Shown one piece after another: positions 1 to 9,245 of a stretch of 64,000 bases of DNA. This stretch comes from Anaerolineae bacterium (GTDB lineage Bacteria; Chloroflexota; Anaerolineae; Aggregatilineales; UBA3940), in the NCBI GenBank assembly GCA_016926255.1, contig JAFGOY010000005.1, forward strand, positions 1 through 64,000, written 5' to 3'. Every line of letters starts with the position of its first letter. The stretch's first letter is position 1. Both the position numbers and the translations under genes were made by a program. The notes beneath the pieces were generated by a model. It was not told the origin of the DNA. It ran no database searches and worked only from the letters and a program-made list of their open reading frames with translations.

Positions 1-188
1 ACCAAACCCCCTCCTATTTCTAACACCGTTTTGCATGGTCTCTTAGAGACTTTATGCTACGCTGCCTGAAATGGATAAAGTCGAGTTGCAGAGCAGCCAC
101 GAAATCCTTTGCGGTGATACAATCTATGCAGGCTTGAGCAAGCCGCCGGATTTGCCAACTTCATATATTTCACAGTAACCTAGATTTG

Positions 189-194
189 TATAAT
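189..194 (+). promoter_or_regulatory. Putative -10 box ahead of the first receiver gene
   Basis: TATAAT lies 21 bases before the start codon at 216 in an AT-rich stretch. No good -35 hexamer is seen at normal spacing (a weak TTTCAC sits 15 bases upstream), so the promoter is tentative. The rest of bases 1-215 shows no gene; a small GTCTC-TTA-GAGAC hairpin at 38-50 is the only other structure. Confidence 0.35.
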
Positions 195-215
195 AGAATT
201 TAGAGCAGGAAGAAG

Positions 216-584
216 ATGAAGAAAATACTCATCGTTGACGATCAGTTGGAAGTACGTGAACTGGTAAGCGTAACGCTAGAAATCGGCCCATACACCATTT
301 TAACCGCCGAAAACGGTAACGAGGCACTTGAAATCGCGCGAGTCGAGATGCCCGATCTCATTCTCCTTGATGTCATGATGCCCAACGGTCCAGATGGGTT
401 AGAAGTCTGTTCCGCGCTCAAGAATGATCCAGCCACCCAGGGCCTCTATGTCATCATGCTCACGTCAAAAGGCCAGGAGTGGGACGTCAAAGCCGGGTAT
501 GACTCCGGAGCTGATGACTATTTCATCAAGCCGTTCAGCCCGCTCGATTTGATGAACAAAGTAGAAGAAGTATTGGAGGGCTGA
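216..584 (+). CDS. Stand-alone response regulator receiver (CheY-like)
   Basis: A 122-residue single receiver domain that should accept a phosphoryl group from a histidine kinase. Visible family residues are the acidic pair in IVDD near residue 8, the phospho-acceptor Asp in LLDVMMP near residue 52, Thr in MLTSK and Lys in IKPFSP. The loop after the acceptor (MPNGPDG) is one residue longer than the usual MPGMDG, a trait shared with the receiver at 7111, so the two are likely paralogues. There is no output domain, which fits a shuttle in a phosphorelay or a protein-protein effector. An AGCAGGAAGAAG ribosome site precedes the start. It is followed at 40 bases by the kinase gene at 625, its likely partner. 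Confidence 0.9.
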   Translation: MKKILIVDDQLEVRELVSVTLEIGPYTILTAENGNEALEIARVEMPDLILLDVMMPNGPDGLEVCSALKNDPATQGLYVIMLTSKGQEWDVKAGYDSGADDYFIKPFSPLDLMNKVEEVLEG

Positions 585-624
585 CAGCCATCTCTCCAAT
601 CGGGAGGCTCTCCAATAACAATGT

Positions 625-2361
625 ATGTCTGATACTCAGCCATTATCACCGGATGCTCCTTCAGAAGCCGAACAAGCCTATCAACAGGCCCTGGAATACG
701 GCAAGGACCTGGCCCGCGTTTATGTTGCCGAGCAAACCCGGAGAAAAGAAGTCGAAGCTGCCAACCAGCTCCTGAGCGCTGTCTTTACCAGCACCCCAGA
801 CGGGCTGGCCGTCCTCAACGAAGCCCTGGTCGTCCGGCAGGCAAACCCGACTTTTGGAGAATTCTTCAAAACAACCCCCGAACAATTAATCGGCGAGTCT
901 TTGCATTCCCTGCCCATAGCTGACGGACTGCTGCCGCTGCTGGAACGCCTGCGATCCGCACCCAGCGAACACGCCGAAGCCGAACTCATCCTCGGCCAAC
1001 CTGAGTGGCGGTCACTGCTGGCAACTGCGGCGCGATTAGAGACTCCGCATTTGCAGGGCTGGGTGATCGTTCTCCACGACCAAACGGAGCGAAAACGGGC
1101 ACAGGAAGCACTGCGGCGCGCCCATGACGAACTGGAAATTCGCGTCGAGGAGCGGACCGCGGAACTGGTCATGGCGAATGAGCGGCTCAAACGCGAGGTG
1201 GAAGAACGCAAACAGGCAGAAGCCGCCGAACGCGAACAGCGCACGCTGGCCGAAGCCCTGCGCGATACCGCCGCCGCTGTCAGCAGCACGCTCGACCTCA
1301 ACGAAGTCTCGAAGCGAATCCTGGCGAACGTCGGGCAGGTGATGCCGCACGATTCGGCCAGCATCATGTACATCGACGAAGAGGGAATGGCGCAGGTTGT
1401 CCACCTGCAAGGCAGAACGCCGCCGGAAAACGCAGAGGTATTAAAAAAACTCAGGTTCCCGGTAGACGAAACACCAAACCTGCGCCGGGTGATCGATAGC
1501 AGGGAGCCTTATATCATCGCCGATACCCGCGAGTATGACGGCTGGGTCAGCCACCCGGCCCACGACTGGATACGGTCAAATATCAGCATCCCCCTCATCT
1601 CCGAAGATGTCATCATCGGGTTTCTGAACCTGGACAGCACCGAACCGAATTTCTTCGACCAGGTGCAGGCGGAGCGTCTGCGAACTTTTGCCGACCAGGC
1701 CGCCATTGCCATCCGAAACGCACGGCTTTACGAGCAGGCTCAGGAACTGGCTGTCATCGAAGAGCGGCAGCGATTGGCCCGCGACCTGCACGACGCCGTC
1801 AGCCAGACCTTATGGTCGGCCAGCCTGCTGACAGACACCCTTCCTGCTCTATATGAGGCCAACCCGAACGAAGGGCAGCACACACTCGGCGAACTCCAGG
1901 GACTGATCCGGGGGGCGCTGGCCGAGATGCGGACACTGCTGCTGGAACTGCGTCCCGAAACACTGATCGAGAAAGACCTGGAAAGCCTGATCCGCCAGTT
2001 GATTAACTCCCTGGTAGGCAGAACCGGGATCGAGGCGGTGCTGGAATCTACAGGGAAAACCAACCTCCCGCCCAGAGTGCATGAGGCGATCTATCGCATC
2101 ACGCAGGAATCGATCAATAATATTATGAAGCACGCCGAGGCAACCTGGCTCCGGATAGAGATGATCAGCGAATCAGACCGGTTTTCCATATCGATCCAGG
2201 ACAACGGGCATGGCTACGATCCGGGCGACACCCTTCCCGGACACCTTGGAATCGGGATCATGAAGGAACGAGCGGCAGCCGTCAATGCCCAATTAAGCAT
2301 CGACAGCGCAGTCGGCACAGGGACAACGGTTCGCGTTGTATGGCCGAACCCAGAAATATAA
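625..2361 (+). CDS. PAS-GAF sensor histidine kinase, NarL/DegS-type (HisKA_3)
   Basis: A 578-residue cytosolic kinase with no membrane segment. Order of parts: a helical N-terminus with YGKDLARVYVAEQTRRKE (residues 25-42), a PAS domain at about 50-155, a long charged coiled coil at 155-210, a GAF domain at about 215-370, HisKA_3 with the phosphorylated His389 in the ARDLHDAVSQTL motif, and a C-terminal ATPase domain with the N-box around QESINNIMKH and the glycine loops DNGHGYD and GHLGIGIMKERA. It probably senses an internal signal and phosphorylates the LuxR-type regulator 39 bases downstream, the standard pairing for this kinase class. The N-terminal helical module plus PAS is shared with the kinase at 5243. 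The signal cannot be read from the sequence. Confidence 0.92.
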   Translation: MSDTQPLSPDAPSEAEQAYQQALEYGKDLARVYVAEQTRRKEVEAANQLLSAVFTSTPDGLAVLNEALVVRQANPTFGEFFKTTPEQLIGESLHSLPIADGLLPLLERLRSAPSEHAEAELILGQPEWRSLLATAARLETPHLQGWVIVLHDQTERKRAQEALRRAHDELEIRVEERTAELVMANERLKREVEERKQAEAAEREQRTLAEALRDTAAAVSSTLDLNEVSKRILANVGQVMPHDSASIMYIDEEGMAQVVHLQGRTPPENAEVLKKLRFPVDETPNLRRVIDSREPYIIADTREYDGWVSHPAHDWIRSNISIPLISEDVIIGFLNLDSTEPNFFDQVQAERLRTFADQAAIAIRNARLYEQAQELAVIEERQRLARDLHDAVSQTLWSASLLTDTLPALYEANPNEGQHTLGELQGLIRGALAEMRTLLLELRPETLIEKDLESLIRQLINSLVGRTGIEAVLESTGKTNLPPRVHEAIYRITQESINNIMKHAEATWLRIEMISESDRFSISIQDNGHGYDPGDTLPGHLGIGIMKERAAAVNAQLSIDSAVGTGTTVRVVWPNPEI

Positions 2362-2400
2362 GAGTGTCTGACGTTTTCGCGCAGCACCTGGGGGAAAATT

Positions 2401-3039
2401 ATGAGTCAAGAAGAAACCATTCGGGTAATGATCGTCGACGACCACGCGATGGTGCGCAAAGGGCTGGCGACTTTTCTCAATATCTCGCCGAACCTGGAAC
2501 TGGTCGCCGAGGCTTCCAGCGGCCCAACTGCTCTAAGGCTGTGCGAGGAGTATCAGCCCGACGTGGTGCTGATGGATATGATCATGCCCGGTATGGACGG
2601 AATCGAAACCACGCGGGCGATCCGGAAGGCTTTCCCGGCGATCAAGGTGATCATCCTGACGAGCTTCACCGAGAACGACCTCGTGCAAAAAGCGCTGCAA
2701 GCAGGCGCGTTGAGCTACCTTCTCAAGGATGTAGGAGCCGAGCAGCTGGCCGAAGCAATCGAGGCAGCGATGGAAGACCGGCCCAGTCTGGCACCGGAAG
2801 CAATGCAGGCATTGATCGGGGCGATGACCCAGCCGCCTGCTCCAGGTTTCGACCTGACCCCACGTGAGCGTGAAGTGCTGGCATTGATGGCCGAAGGGCT
2901 TCAGAACCCGGAGATCGCTGAGCGGCTGTTCGTCAGCCGTTCGACGGTCAAAACCCATGTCAGCAGTATTCTCTCCAAGCTGGACGTTTCCAGCCGGGTG
3001 GAAGCGGTGACCGTCGCCCTGGAAAACAAACTCGTCTAG
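2401..3039 (+). CDS. NarL/FixJ-family response regulator
   Basis: A 212-residue DNA-binding regulator. The receiver domain fills residues 1-120 (VDDH acidic pair, acceptor Asp in [12 protein letters not shown], Thr in ILTSF, Lys in LLKD). The C-terminal LuxR-type helix-turn-helix covers about 145-210, with the typical [15 protein letters not shown] start and the recognition helix in [16 protein letters not shown]. It follows the HisKA_3 kinase directly, so the two form a normal two-component pair. The start has a GGGGGAAAATT ribosome site. Its targets are unknown. Confidence 0.95.
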   Translation: MSQEETIRVMIVDDHAMVRKGLATFLNISPNLELVAEASSGPTALRLCEEYQPDVVLMDMIMPGMDGIETTRAIRKAFPAIKVIILTSFTENDLVQKALQAGALSYLLKDVGAEQLAEAIEAAMEDRPSLAPEAMQALIGAMTQPPAPGFDLTPREREVLALMAEGLQNPEIAERLFVSRSTVKTHVSSILSKLDVSSRVEAVTVALENKLV

Positions 3040-3257
3040 CCGCCGATCTGAGATACGCCTTGCTCGGACAATCGAGGCCGGTGTCGATATGCATCGAGCC
3101 CCAAGGCAGAAGCCGCCAAGCTAAACGTCTGTGGCCTGCGGGTGTATTTCCGCAGACATTTGTGCCCTCTATTGGGCTTGCAACATCGTTCAATATGATG
3201 AGATGTTACATTACTTGCTAGAAAGAGCGCCTTCTTGCAATCTGAAAGGAACTCGTC

Positions 3258-3971
3258 ATGACTGGAAGTCCCACACCTCCGCTCGATTCCCACAAGCAGT
3301 CAAACGCAGAAGATTTCCTAAAGATGGAATACAAGCAACTCAGCGAATGGGCTGTCCACAGCGAGGATGTTGCTCACCGGATTTTTAACTTTTACGTATC
3401 CATTTTGACCGCCAGTCTTGGCGGCCTTTTTATTCTCATCCAGCTTATTGTAACCAGTCCACAAGTCGCTTTGTTAGTCATCGCCGGGACCTGCGGTTTG
3501 TTGTTCATGTTTGGGGTAGTTTTTTACGACTCACTGGTAGCAGTCAACATTCGCAGCGCTTACTATCGTACCAGTATTTTGTCGATCCAGAATTACTTCC
3601 GTATATATCCGATAGTTAAACAAGTGCTTGTTCAGCTACCAACATACCATACCCACAATGAGCCAGAAAACCGGGTATCAGTTGGTAAGCGGTACGTCAT
3701 GGTAGACTTCAGTTTCCCCGGCGGAAATCAGCAACCCTTAATGGCCGGGATCAACAGTTTACTACTAGGTGTTCTGATCTGGACTCTGACGTGGGGGATC
3801 GGGGGGATCGGCTATCGTTTACTAAGCGTATCGCTCTTGAGCGCTGCAAGTGTGATTATAAGTCTACTGGCGCACAGTCAATTGTCGAGGATAATGGTGA
3901 CCCAGAATATGCTGGATATGGAATCACGATTCTCCCAGCACCAATTTCCAGAAGAAGCCGATCCGGATTAA
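3258..3971 (+). CDS. Four-helix membrane protein of unknown function
   Basis: A 237-residue protein that I do not recognise. A soluble N-terminal stretch of about 45 residues is followed by two hydrophobic segments (about 45-68 and 70-92), a soluble middle of about 70 residues and two more hydrophobic segments (about 165-208), then a polar tail. The two paired helices around a cytosolic middle loosely recall SLATT-type membrane effectors, but no diagnostic motif is visible and I do not claim it. Sequence just before the ATG contains AAAGGAACTCGTC, a good ribosome site. It is more AT-rich than its neighbours and stands alone between two signalling genes. Confidence 0.6.
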   Translation: MTGSPTPPLDSHKQSNAEDFLKMEYKQLSEWAVHSEDVAHRIFNFYVSILTASLGGLFILIQLIVTSPQVALLVIAGTCGLLFMFGVVFYDSLVAVNIRSAYYRTSILSIQNYFRIYPIVKQVLVQLPTYHTHNEPENRVSVGKRYVMVDFSFPGGNQQPLMAGINSLLLGVLIWTLTWGIGGIGYRLLSVSLLSAASVIISLLAHSQLSRIMVTQNMLDMESRFSQHQFPEEADPD

Positions 3972-4316
3972 TCCTGTCCAACCACTTCAGAATTATCTCC
4001 AGTCACTTACAATATCCACCATTGCGATGAACTTCAGGTTTTAAAGAGTTTTTCTCTGATTCACTACGTTAATCAGAATGGTAACATATTAAAATATTTC
4101 TGACCCCGAAACCATCCCCCGGATAGTGTAGACAGCCCTCCCCCATCTGGCCGATAAAAGCCTCGCCCACAGCACCGGTCAATCATTCAACCAATCGCTG
4201 TAACCATAAATCACTCCGATGCCGGACGTATCGGAGTGATTTATTTTCTAGACTCTAAGTATAAGTGGAAGATTTATTGGTAGCAGGTATCTGGACGGGA
4301 AGAAGGGGAAACCGGG
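3972..4316. other. 345-base non-coding stretch with two hairpins
   Basis: No credible gene is seen. A 7-bp hairpin (TCTGATT/AATCAGA, about 4055-4077) lies in an AT-rich part, and a strong 13-bp terminator-like stem lies at 4208-4242 (listed separately). Both flanking genes are on the + strand, so the stretch probably holds the end of one transcript and the promoter of the next. Confidence 0.5.
4208..4250 (+). terminator. Strong intrinsic-terminator-like hairpin
   Basis: A perfect 13-bp inverted repeat AAATCACTCCGAT / ATCGGAGTGATTT with a 9-base loop, followed by ATTTTCTA. Placed 236 bases after the gene ending at 3971 and 67 bases before the ATG at 4317, it probably separates the two units. 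The A-run on the 5' side would let it also work on the - strand. Confidence 0.7.
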
Positions 4317-4748
4317 ATGCGCGGCAAAATGCATCACAGAACATTTACAACCTTCTCTCTCAAATCGTTGAAGGAAATCGCCGTCGTGCTGGCAAGCGCG
4401 GCAATCCTGGCAAACATCATCATCTTCGCAGCAGGCAGCCATTTCTCCCTGGTCAACAAAGCCGAAGCATCCTCCACCACTTTCGACAGCGCCATCTCAC
4501 CCACCGCCTTCACCATTTCAGATGTCGAGTATCAGGTTTCCCCCTCCGGCCCAGATAACTTAAAGAGCGTTTCTTTTACAGCTTCGTCACCCAATGGTGC
4601 AGCACCTGCCGGGGTCAAGATCAGGTTGGTTCAGGGCAGCAGCACATGGTTCACCTGCTCCCCGATCAGCGGCGGCGGGTGGTACTGCCCCATATCGGGG
4701 TTATCCATCGAGGATACCGACGTTTTCGAGACCTCGGTTACACAGTAA
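4317..4748 (+). CDS. Small exported or membrane-anchored protein
   Basis: A 143-residue protein of unknown function. A basic N-terminus is followed by one hydrophobic segment (about residues 20-42) and then roughly 95 residues rich in Ser, Thr, Gly and Pro with a beta-sheet look, containing two cysteines (FTCSP and WYCPI) that could form a disulfide outside the cell. The hydrophobic segment could be an uncleaved anchor or a signal peptide. A GAAGGGGAAACC ribosome site precedes the ATG. It sits just upstream of a receiver gene, in the middle of a signalling cluster, but nothing links it functionally. Confidence 0.65.
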   Translation: MRGKMHHRTFTTFSLKSLKEIAVVLASAAILANIIIFAAGSHFSLVNKAEASSTTFDSAISPTAFTISDVEYQVSPSGPDNLKSVSFTASSPNGAAPAGVKIRLVQGSSTWFTCSPISGGGWYCPISGLSIEDTDVFETSVTQ

Positions 4749-4803
4749 TCACGGACACCAACTTCAATCATTGAGCATAACTCGAATGAACAAGGACAAT
4801 ACC

Positions 4804-5190
4804 ATGACCGCAACAATAGTACGAACAACCAGAGTTCTCATCGTCGACGACCACACCAGGGTACGGTTGGCTCTATCGGCCTTTATAAAAGCAGCAGCCA
4901 ACCTCGAACTGGCGGGAGAAGCGACGAATGGGGTCGAAGCACTTGAAGCCTGCGCCAAATACCAGCCCGACGTGGTGCTGATGGACCTGGTCATGCCCCA
5001 GATGGACGGCATCACGGCGACCCGGCTGATCCGGCAGACTTTTCCGGGGATCAAAGTGATCATCCTGACTGGCTTTGGCAAAGACGACATGGTCGATATG
5101 GCAATGAAATCAGGGGCAAGCTGCTACCTGAACAAAGACATCCCGGCATCAGACCTGGCAAATACGATCAGCGCCACGCGCTGCCAGTAA
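4804..5190 (+). CDS. NarL-type receiver lacking its DNA-binding domain
   Basis: A 128-residue receiver domain, closely similar to the receiver half of the LuxR-type regulator at 2401 (shared [14 protein letters not shown]-like loop, IKVIIL and the C-terminal Lys in LNKD). The frame stays open upstream, but the start chosen here has AAGGACAATACC directly before the ATG; an ATG at 4786 is possible. The protein stops where the helix-turn-helix would begin, and the 52 bases to the next gene cannot encode one in any frame. It is therefore a genuine lone receiver, perhaps derived by loss of the output domain, and may act as a phosphate sink or adaptor for the kinase at 5243. Confidence 0.85.
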   Translation: MTATIVRTTRVLIVDDHTRVRLALSAFIKAAANLELAGEATNGVEALEACAKYQPDVVLMDLVMPQMDGITATRLIRQTFPGIKVIILTGFGKDDMVDMAMKSGASCYLNKDIPASDLANTISATRCQ

Positions 5191-5242
5191 CAAGGGTCGA
5201 TGGGCGCGGAACAACAACGACGGCATAGAACAGGAAGCAAAC

Positions 5243-7090
5243 ATGGCTGATCGAATGGACCGATCACTGGATAGCCCGGGAGGCGATCTCAATCCGACAC
5301 AGCTCGCCTACCGGCAGGCGATGAAATATGGCACCGACCTGCGGCGCGTTTACCTCGCGGAGAAAAGCCGCCGCCAGGAGCTGGAATTAAGCAACCAACT
5401 TTTCAACGCGATATTCTCCAGCACACCGACCGCGCTGGTGGTGCTGGACTCGACGCTTACCATCCGGCAGGCCAACCCGATCTTTACCACACTGCTGGAA
5501 CTGGATACAGACAGCATCCGGGGCAAACCGCTGCGCGAGGTCATCGACGAAGAAACCCTGTTCGCAGCCCTCCATGACATCGACACAAGCCGCCACGCCC
5601 CAACCCAGATCGAATTACAACTGGAGCAGCCGGTCAAACGCTCGCTGCTGGTCGATATCGCCCGGTTGAGGGCCGGGAATTTCTCCGGCTGGATCATCGT
5701 TTTTCACGACCAGACCGAGCGGCGACGCCTCGACTATCAAAAATCGGAGTTCATCAATATTGCTGCACACGAACTGCGTACCCCACTGACGTCGATTATC
5801 GGGCTGAGTGAACTGCTCAAGGAGGGCTACAGCGACGGACTCGCAGACGATCAGCGGCAGTGCGTTTCCGGCATTCTCGAAGGAGGAAAACGACTGGCAA
5901 ACATCGTCGATCAACTGGTGGCATTCACTCAGCTAACCGAAGGCAAAGTCGCGCTGACCGATTCGTCAGAATATAACCTGCTCGACGTGATCCGGGACGA
6001 AATAGTTGATCTCCAGACTTACGCTGAAACGAAAGAGATCACGCTGAAACTAGAGACATCGCCGCTGGAGATCAAGACCAACATCAACCCGGTACTGCTG
6101 CGGACGACGATCCACCAACTGCTGCTCAACGGCATCAACTTCAACGAACCGACCGGCAGTGTTGCTATACGGGTCGAACGGACAGACGAACATGTGACTA
6201 TCCAGGTGATCGATGACGGGCTCGGTATCCCTCGGAGCGAACTCGAATCGATTTTCCAGCCGTTCTTCCAGGTTGAAGATCACAATATCCGGCGGGTGGG
6301 CGGCCTGGGATTAGGATTGTCGATTGTCAAGCGGGTGGTCGCCGAGTTAGGCGGCGTCCTGTCTGTCGACAGCATTTACAGGCAGGGGTCAACCTTTACG
6401 ATCACCGTCCCCCTCAAACGGACTAACTTTGACGGCGAACTGGCGGTGCTGCAAGATCAGCTGCGCGCAAGCCATGAACAATCGCTGGCCTATGCCCGCG
6501 ATATCCAGGCGCTCTACCGCCAGCAGCATCTCCATATCGTCAACACCCTCTCAGCGATCACCGAGACACTCGAAGCCCGCGACCCCTTCGTGGCAGGCCA
6601 CACCGAGCGTGTCACCGAACTGTCGCTGAGACTGGGGCAGTTGCTGGGCTTGTCCAAATCAGAACTACGCACGCTGGAAACCGCCAGCCGCATTCACGAT
6701 ATCGGGAAGATCGGCGTCTCGGACGACGTATTGAACAACGTCGACGGCCTGCCCGATCACGAATACATGATCGTACAGCATATCGAAAAAGCACGTGAAA
6801 TCCTCGATCCGCTGACCTTCCTGGACGACGCGATCCCAATCGCACTTTCTCACCACGAACGCTACGACGGGCAGGGATACCCCGGCCTGCTGGTCGGCGA
6901 AGACATCCCCTTCGGGGCACGCATCCTGGCAGTAGCCAATGATTTCGACGTTATGACTTCACCACGACCGCAGCGAGAAGCTCTTTCGACATCCGAAGCA
7001 CTCGATGCCTTCAGTGTCGGTGCCGGAACCCACTGGGACCCGCAGGTCGTCGAGGCTTTGATTGCCTTGATGAGTACTTCTCCAAAGTAA
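5243..7090 (+). CDS. PAS histidine kinase fused to HD-GYP phosphodiesterase
   Basis: A 615-residue fusion. Parts in order: helical N-terminus (YGTDLRRVYLAEKSRRQE, residues 29-46), PAS about 50-160, HisKA with His176 in AAHELRTPL, ATPase domain to about 392 (DDGLGIP and GGLGLGLSIVKR), a helical linker with AYARDIQALYRQQ (416-428), then a complete HD-GYP domain at about 430-605 with HTERV, HD at 485-486 in RIHDIGKIG, HHERYDGQGYP (537-547) and GTHWDP. HD-GYP domains normally hydrolyse cyclic di-GMP, so phosphorelay and second-messenger turnover may be joined in one chain. All key residues look intact. It lies between two lone receivers (4804, 7111) that are likely partners. Confidence 0.92.
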   Translation: MADRMDRSLDSPGGDLNPTQLAYRQAMKYGTDLRRVYLAEKSRRQELELSNQLFNAIFSSTPTALVVLDSTLTIRQANPIFTTLLELDTDSIRGKPLREVIDEETLFAALHDIDTSRHAPTQIELQLEQPVKRSLLVDIARLRAGNFSGWIIVFHDQTERRRLDYQKSEFINIAAHELRTPLTSIIGLSELLKEGYSDGLADDQRQCVSGILEGGKRLANIVDQLVAFTQLTEGKVALTDSSEYNLLDVIRDEIVDLQTYAETKEITLKLETSPLEIKTNINPVLLRTTIHQLLLNGINFNEPTGSVAIRVERTDEHVTIQVIDDGLGIPRSELESIFQPFFQVEDHNIRRVGGLGLGLSIVKRVVAELGGVLSVDSIYRQGSTFTITVPLKRTNFDGELAVLQDQLRASHEQSLAYARDIQALYRQQHLHIVNTLSAITETLEARDPFVAGHTERVTELSLRLGQLLGLSKSELRTLETASRIHDIGKIGVSDDVLNNVDGLPDHEYMIVQHIEKAREILDPLTFLDDAIPIALSHHERYDGQGYPGLLVGEDIPFGARILAVANDFDVMTSPRPQREALSTSEALDAFSVGAGTHWDPQVVEALIALMSTSPK

Positions 7091-7110
7091 GGAACCGGAA
7101 GGAGAAAGGA

Positions 7111-7521
7111 ATGTTGACAATATCCGAAGTGCAAAAGGCAGGAGCGAATAAAATAAAAACAATCCTGGCAGCCGACGATAGGAAGGAAATCCTTGAACTG
7201 GTTTCGGTAACACTTGAGGGCAGCCCCTACGAGGTGATGCTGGTTACCAACGGCACGCAGGCTTTGCAGGCCGCGCAGAAATATCACCCGGACCTGATCC
7301 TGCTTGATATCGTCATGCCGGGCGGTATCGACGGGTTGGAAGTCTGCCGCAGGCTCAAAGGCGATCCGGAAACAAGCGACATTAACATCCTGATCATGAC
7401 CTCGAAGTATTCCGACGAGATCGCGCTGGAGATTTACGAATCACAGGCCAATGGGCTGCTTCCGAAGCCATTCAGCCCCAGAGGGCTGCTGATTACCGTC
7501 GAACGCCTGCTGGAAAATTAA
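7111..7521 (+). CDS. Stand-alone response regulator receiver
   Basis: A 136-residue receiver with a short N-terminal extension. The acidic pair is kept in an unusual setting (LAADDRKE), the acceptor Asp is in LLDIVMPGG, followed by Thr in IMTSK and Lys in LPKPFSP. The acceptor loop MPGGIDG and the C-terminus resemble the receiver at 216, so these are likely paralogues bracketing the cluster. No output domain is present. A GGAAGGAGAAAGGA ribosome site and a 20-base gap after the kinase/HD-GYP gene suggest co-expression with it. Confidence 0.88.
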   Translation: MLTISEVQKAGANKIKTILAADDRKEILELVSVTLEGSPYEVMLVTNGTQALQAAQKYHPDLILLDIVMPGGIDGLEVCRRLKGDPETSDINILIMTSKYSDEIALEIYESQANGLLPKPFSPRGLLITVERLLEN

Positions 7522-7657
7522 AAGCATGAACAAAACTATTCTCCCCTCCCGATTTCACCCTTCTCTACACGGTTTCTAACCTTTCTCCTTTTTACATTCA
7601 CCGAACTCGACCACCAATCAATGTTTGACGTCTAATCGTCAGGCGGTACACTATTAA

Positions 7658-7693
7658 CCTATCCGCAAAACCGCTTCGCGGACTTCGGATAGG
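7658..7693. repeat. 36-bp dispersed palindromic element, copy A
   Basis: Arms CCTATCCG and CGGATAGG enclose a 20-base core that itself holds a CCGC-TTC-GCGG hairpin. One extra A-T pair lengthens the outer stem to 9 bp. Two further copies of exactly the same length lie at 20285 and 52231. Copy A sits in the 286-base gap between 7521 and 7808, which otherwise shows no gene. Confidence 0.8.
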
Positions 7694-7807
7694 TCGAAAT
7701 CGACTGTGTTAGTTTTATCCGGTTTTCACCTGGGTCGAGAACCAGGGGCGGCAATTATCGAACCGCCTGCCTGCTTTGCCCGGCGTGTTTACCGTTTCGA
7801 GTAATCT

Positions 7808-9232
7808 ATGACCAAACGTTTCAGCCTTGGCTTTTCGCTGTTCCTCGTCTTCTCAGACCTGGCAATCGTGGTGCTGGCATTGCTGCTGGCAACGCATGTC
7901 CGGATGACGCTGCCCTATGGTCGGGAAGCCTCAACGACAATCCTGACGCTGCCGGTGGCGATCTACATCCTGACTTCGGCGATCTGGTTCATCACCTACC
8001 TGCTGTCCGGCGTCTACGATCCAAAACACACCGTGCGGCTGGTAGGCGAGCTTCAGGTGATCATTCAGGCCACGTTCTTCGCCTTCTTTGCGCTGGCCGG
8101 TGCGCTGTTCATGACCTACCGGGCGATCTCCCGACTGCAAATCATCTATTTCGCAATCATTGCATTGGTACTGGTCTGCCTGCACCGTGTCGCCGTACGG
8201 GGATTTTTCAGGCTGATCGGCGGACGGACATTCGACGCCCGCAAGGTGCTAATCATCGGCACCGGGGAAACTGCCCAGGACACGGGGAGGACGATCAAAT
8301 CGTATGGCTGGGCGGGCCTTTACCTGGTGGGCTTCGTTTCGGAAAGCGATCAGGAGCCAACGCCAGATCAGACCGGCGATCTCCCCGGCCCGGTATTGGG
8401 GCCGCTCTACAAACTCACCGATTTCGTCGAATTCTACGACGTGAACGAAGTTGTTTTCGCCCTACCCCCGGACGTGTCGATAGAAATTCGCCCGATTGTC
8501 TCCGCGCTGACCGAGCTTTCGGTTAACATCCGCATCGTCCCCGATTACACCGACCTGGCCTTCCTCCAGGTGCAGGTCGAGGACTTCGGCGGGATGCCGC
8601 TCCTGAGCCTTAAAGAACCGGCGCTCAGCCCCTTCCAACGGCTGGTGAAACGCATCTTCGACCTCATCGTGTCGATAATTGGCCTGATCCCGGCGCTGCT
8701 GGTGATGGGGATCATCGCCCTGGTGATCCGGCTCGACAGCCCCGGCCCGGCGATTTTCAAACAGGAGCGCTATGGCGAGGGCGGGAAAATCTTTACGATG
8801 ATCAAGTTCCGCACGATGTACATCGACGCGGAAAAGCGGCGCGATGAAGTGATCACTCATGACGAAAACGGCAATATCATTCACAAGCGGGCCGACGATC
8901 CGCGCGTGACGCGCGTGGGGCGCTGGCTGCGCCGGACGAGCCTCGATGAGCTGCCCAATTTATTTAACGTCCTGACCGGTGATATGAGTCTGGTCGGGCC
9001 GCGCCCGGAGATGCCCTGGCTGGTCGAGAAATACGAACCCTGGCAGCGCAAACGCTTCGAGGTGCCGCAGGGAATGACCGGCTGGTGGCAGATCAGCGGA
9101 CGGGCTGACAAGCCGATGCACCTCCACACCGAGGAAGACCTCTTCTATATTCGAAACTATTCGCTGTGGCTCGACATTCAAATCCTGCTGCGCACCGCCG
9201 GGGCGGTCACCCGGCGGCGAGGAGCTTTCTAA
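7808..9232 (+). CDS. Undecaprenyl-phosphate sugar phosphotransferase (WcaJ/WbaP type)
   Basis: A 474-residue membrane enzyme that transfers a sugar 1-phosphate from a UDP-sugar to polyprenyl phosphate, the first committed step of exopolysaccharide assembly. Four or five hydrophobic segments fill about residues 10-125, a Rossmann-like cytosolic domain follows (KVLIIGTGE, about 145-245), and the C-terminal catalytic domain starts at about 280 with [31 protein letters not shown] and the [11 protein letters not shown] and LVGPRPE signatures. The length is normal for the family. The sugar donor cannot be told. It is unlinked to the glycan genes at 41-54 kb but could start the same glycan. Confidence 0.92.
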   Translation: MTKRFSLGFSLFLVFSDLAIVVLALLLATHVRMTLPYGREASTTILTLPVAIYILTSAIWFITYLLSGVYDPKHTVRLVGELQVIIQATFFAFFALAGALFMTYRAISRLQIIYFAIIALVLVCLHRVAVRGFFRLIGGRTFDARKVLIIGTGETAQDTGRTIKSYGWAGLYLVGFVSESDQEPTPDQTGDLPGPVLGPLYKLTDFVEFYDVNEVVFALPPDVSIEIRPIVSALTELSVNIRIVPDYTDLAFLQVQVEDFGGMPLLSLKEPALSPFQRLVKRIFDLIVSIIGLIPALLVMGIIALVIRLDSPGPAIFKQERYGEGGKIFTMIKFRTMYIDAEKRRDEVITHDENGNIIHKRADDPRVTRVGRWLRRTSLDELPNLFNVLTGDMSLVGPRPEMPWLVEKYEPWQRKRFEVPQGMTGWWQISGRADKPMHLHTEEDLFYIRNYSLWLDIQILLRTAGAVTRRRGAF

Positions 9233-9245
9233 CCAGGCTGGCTTT

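Noticed and set aside
3258-3971. SLATT-type defence effector
   Set aside because: Only the count of membrane helices is similar; no sequence motif or defence neighbour supports it.
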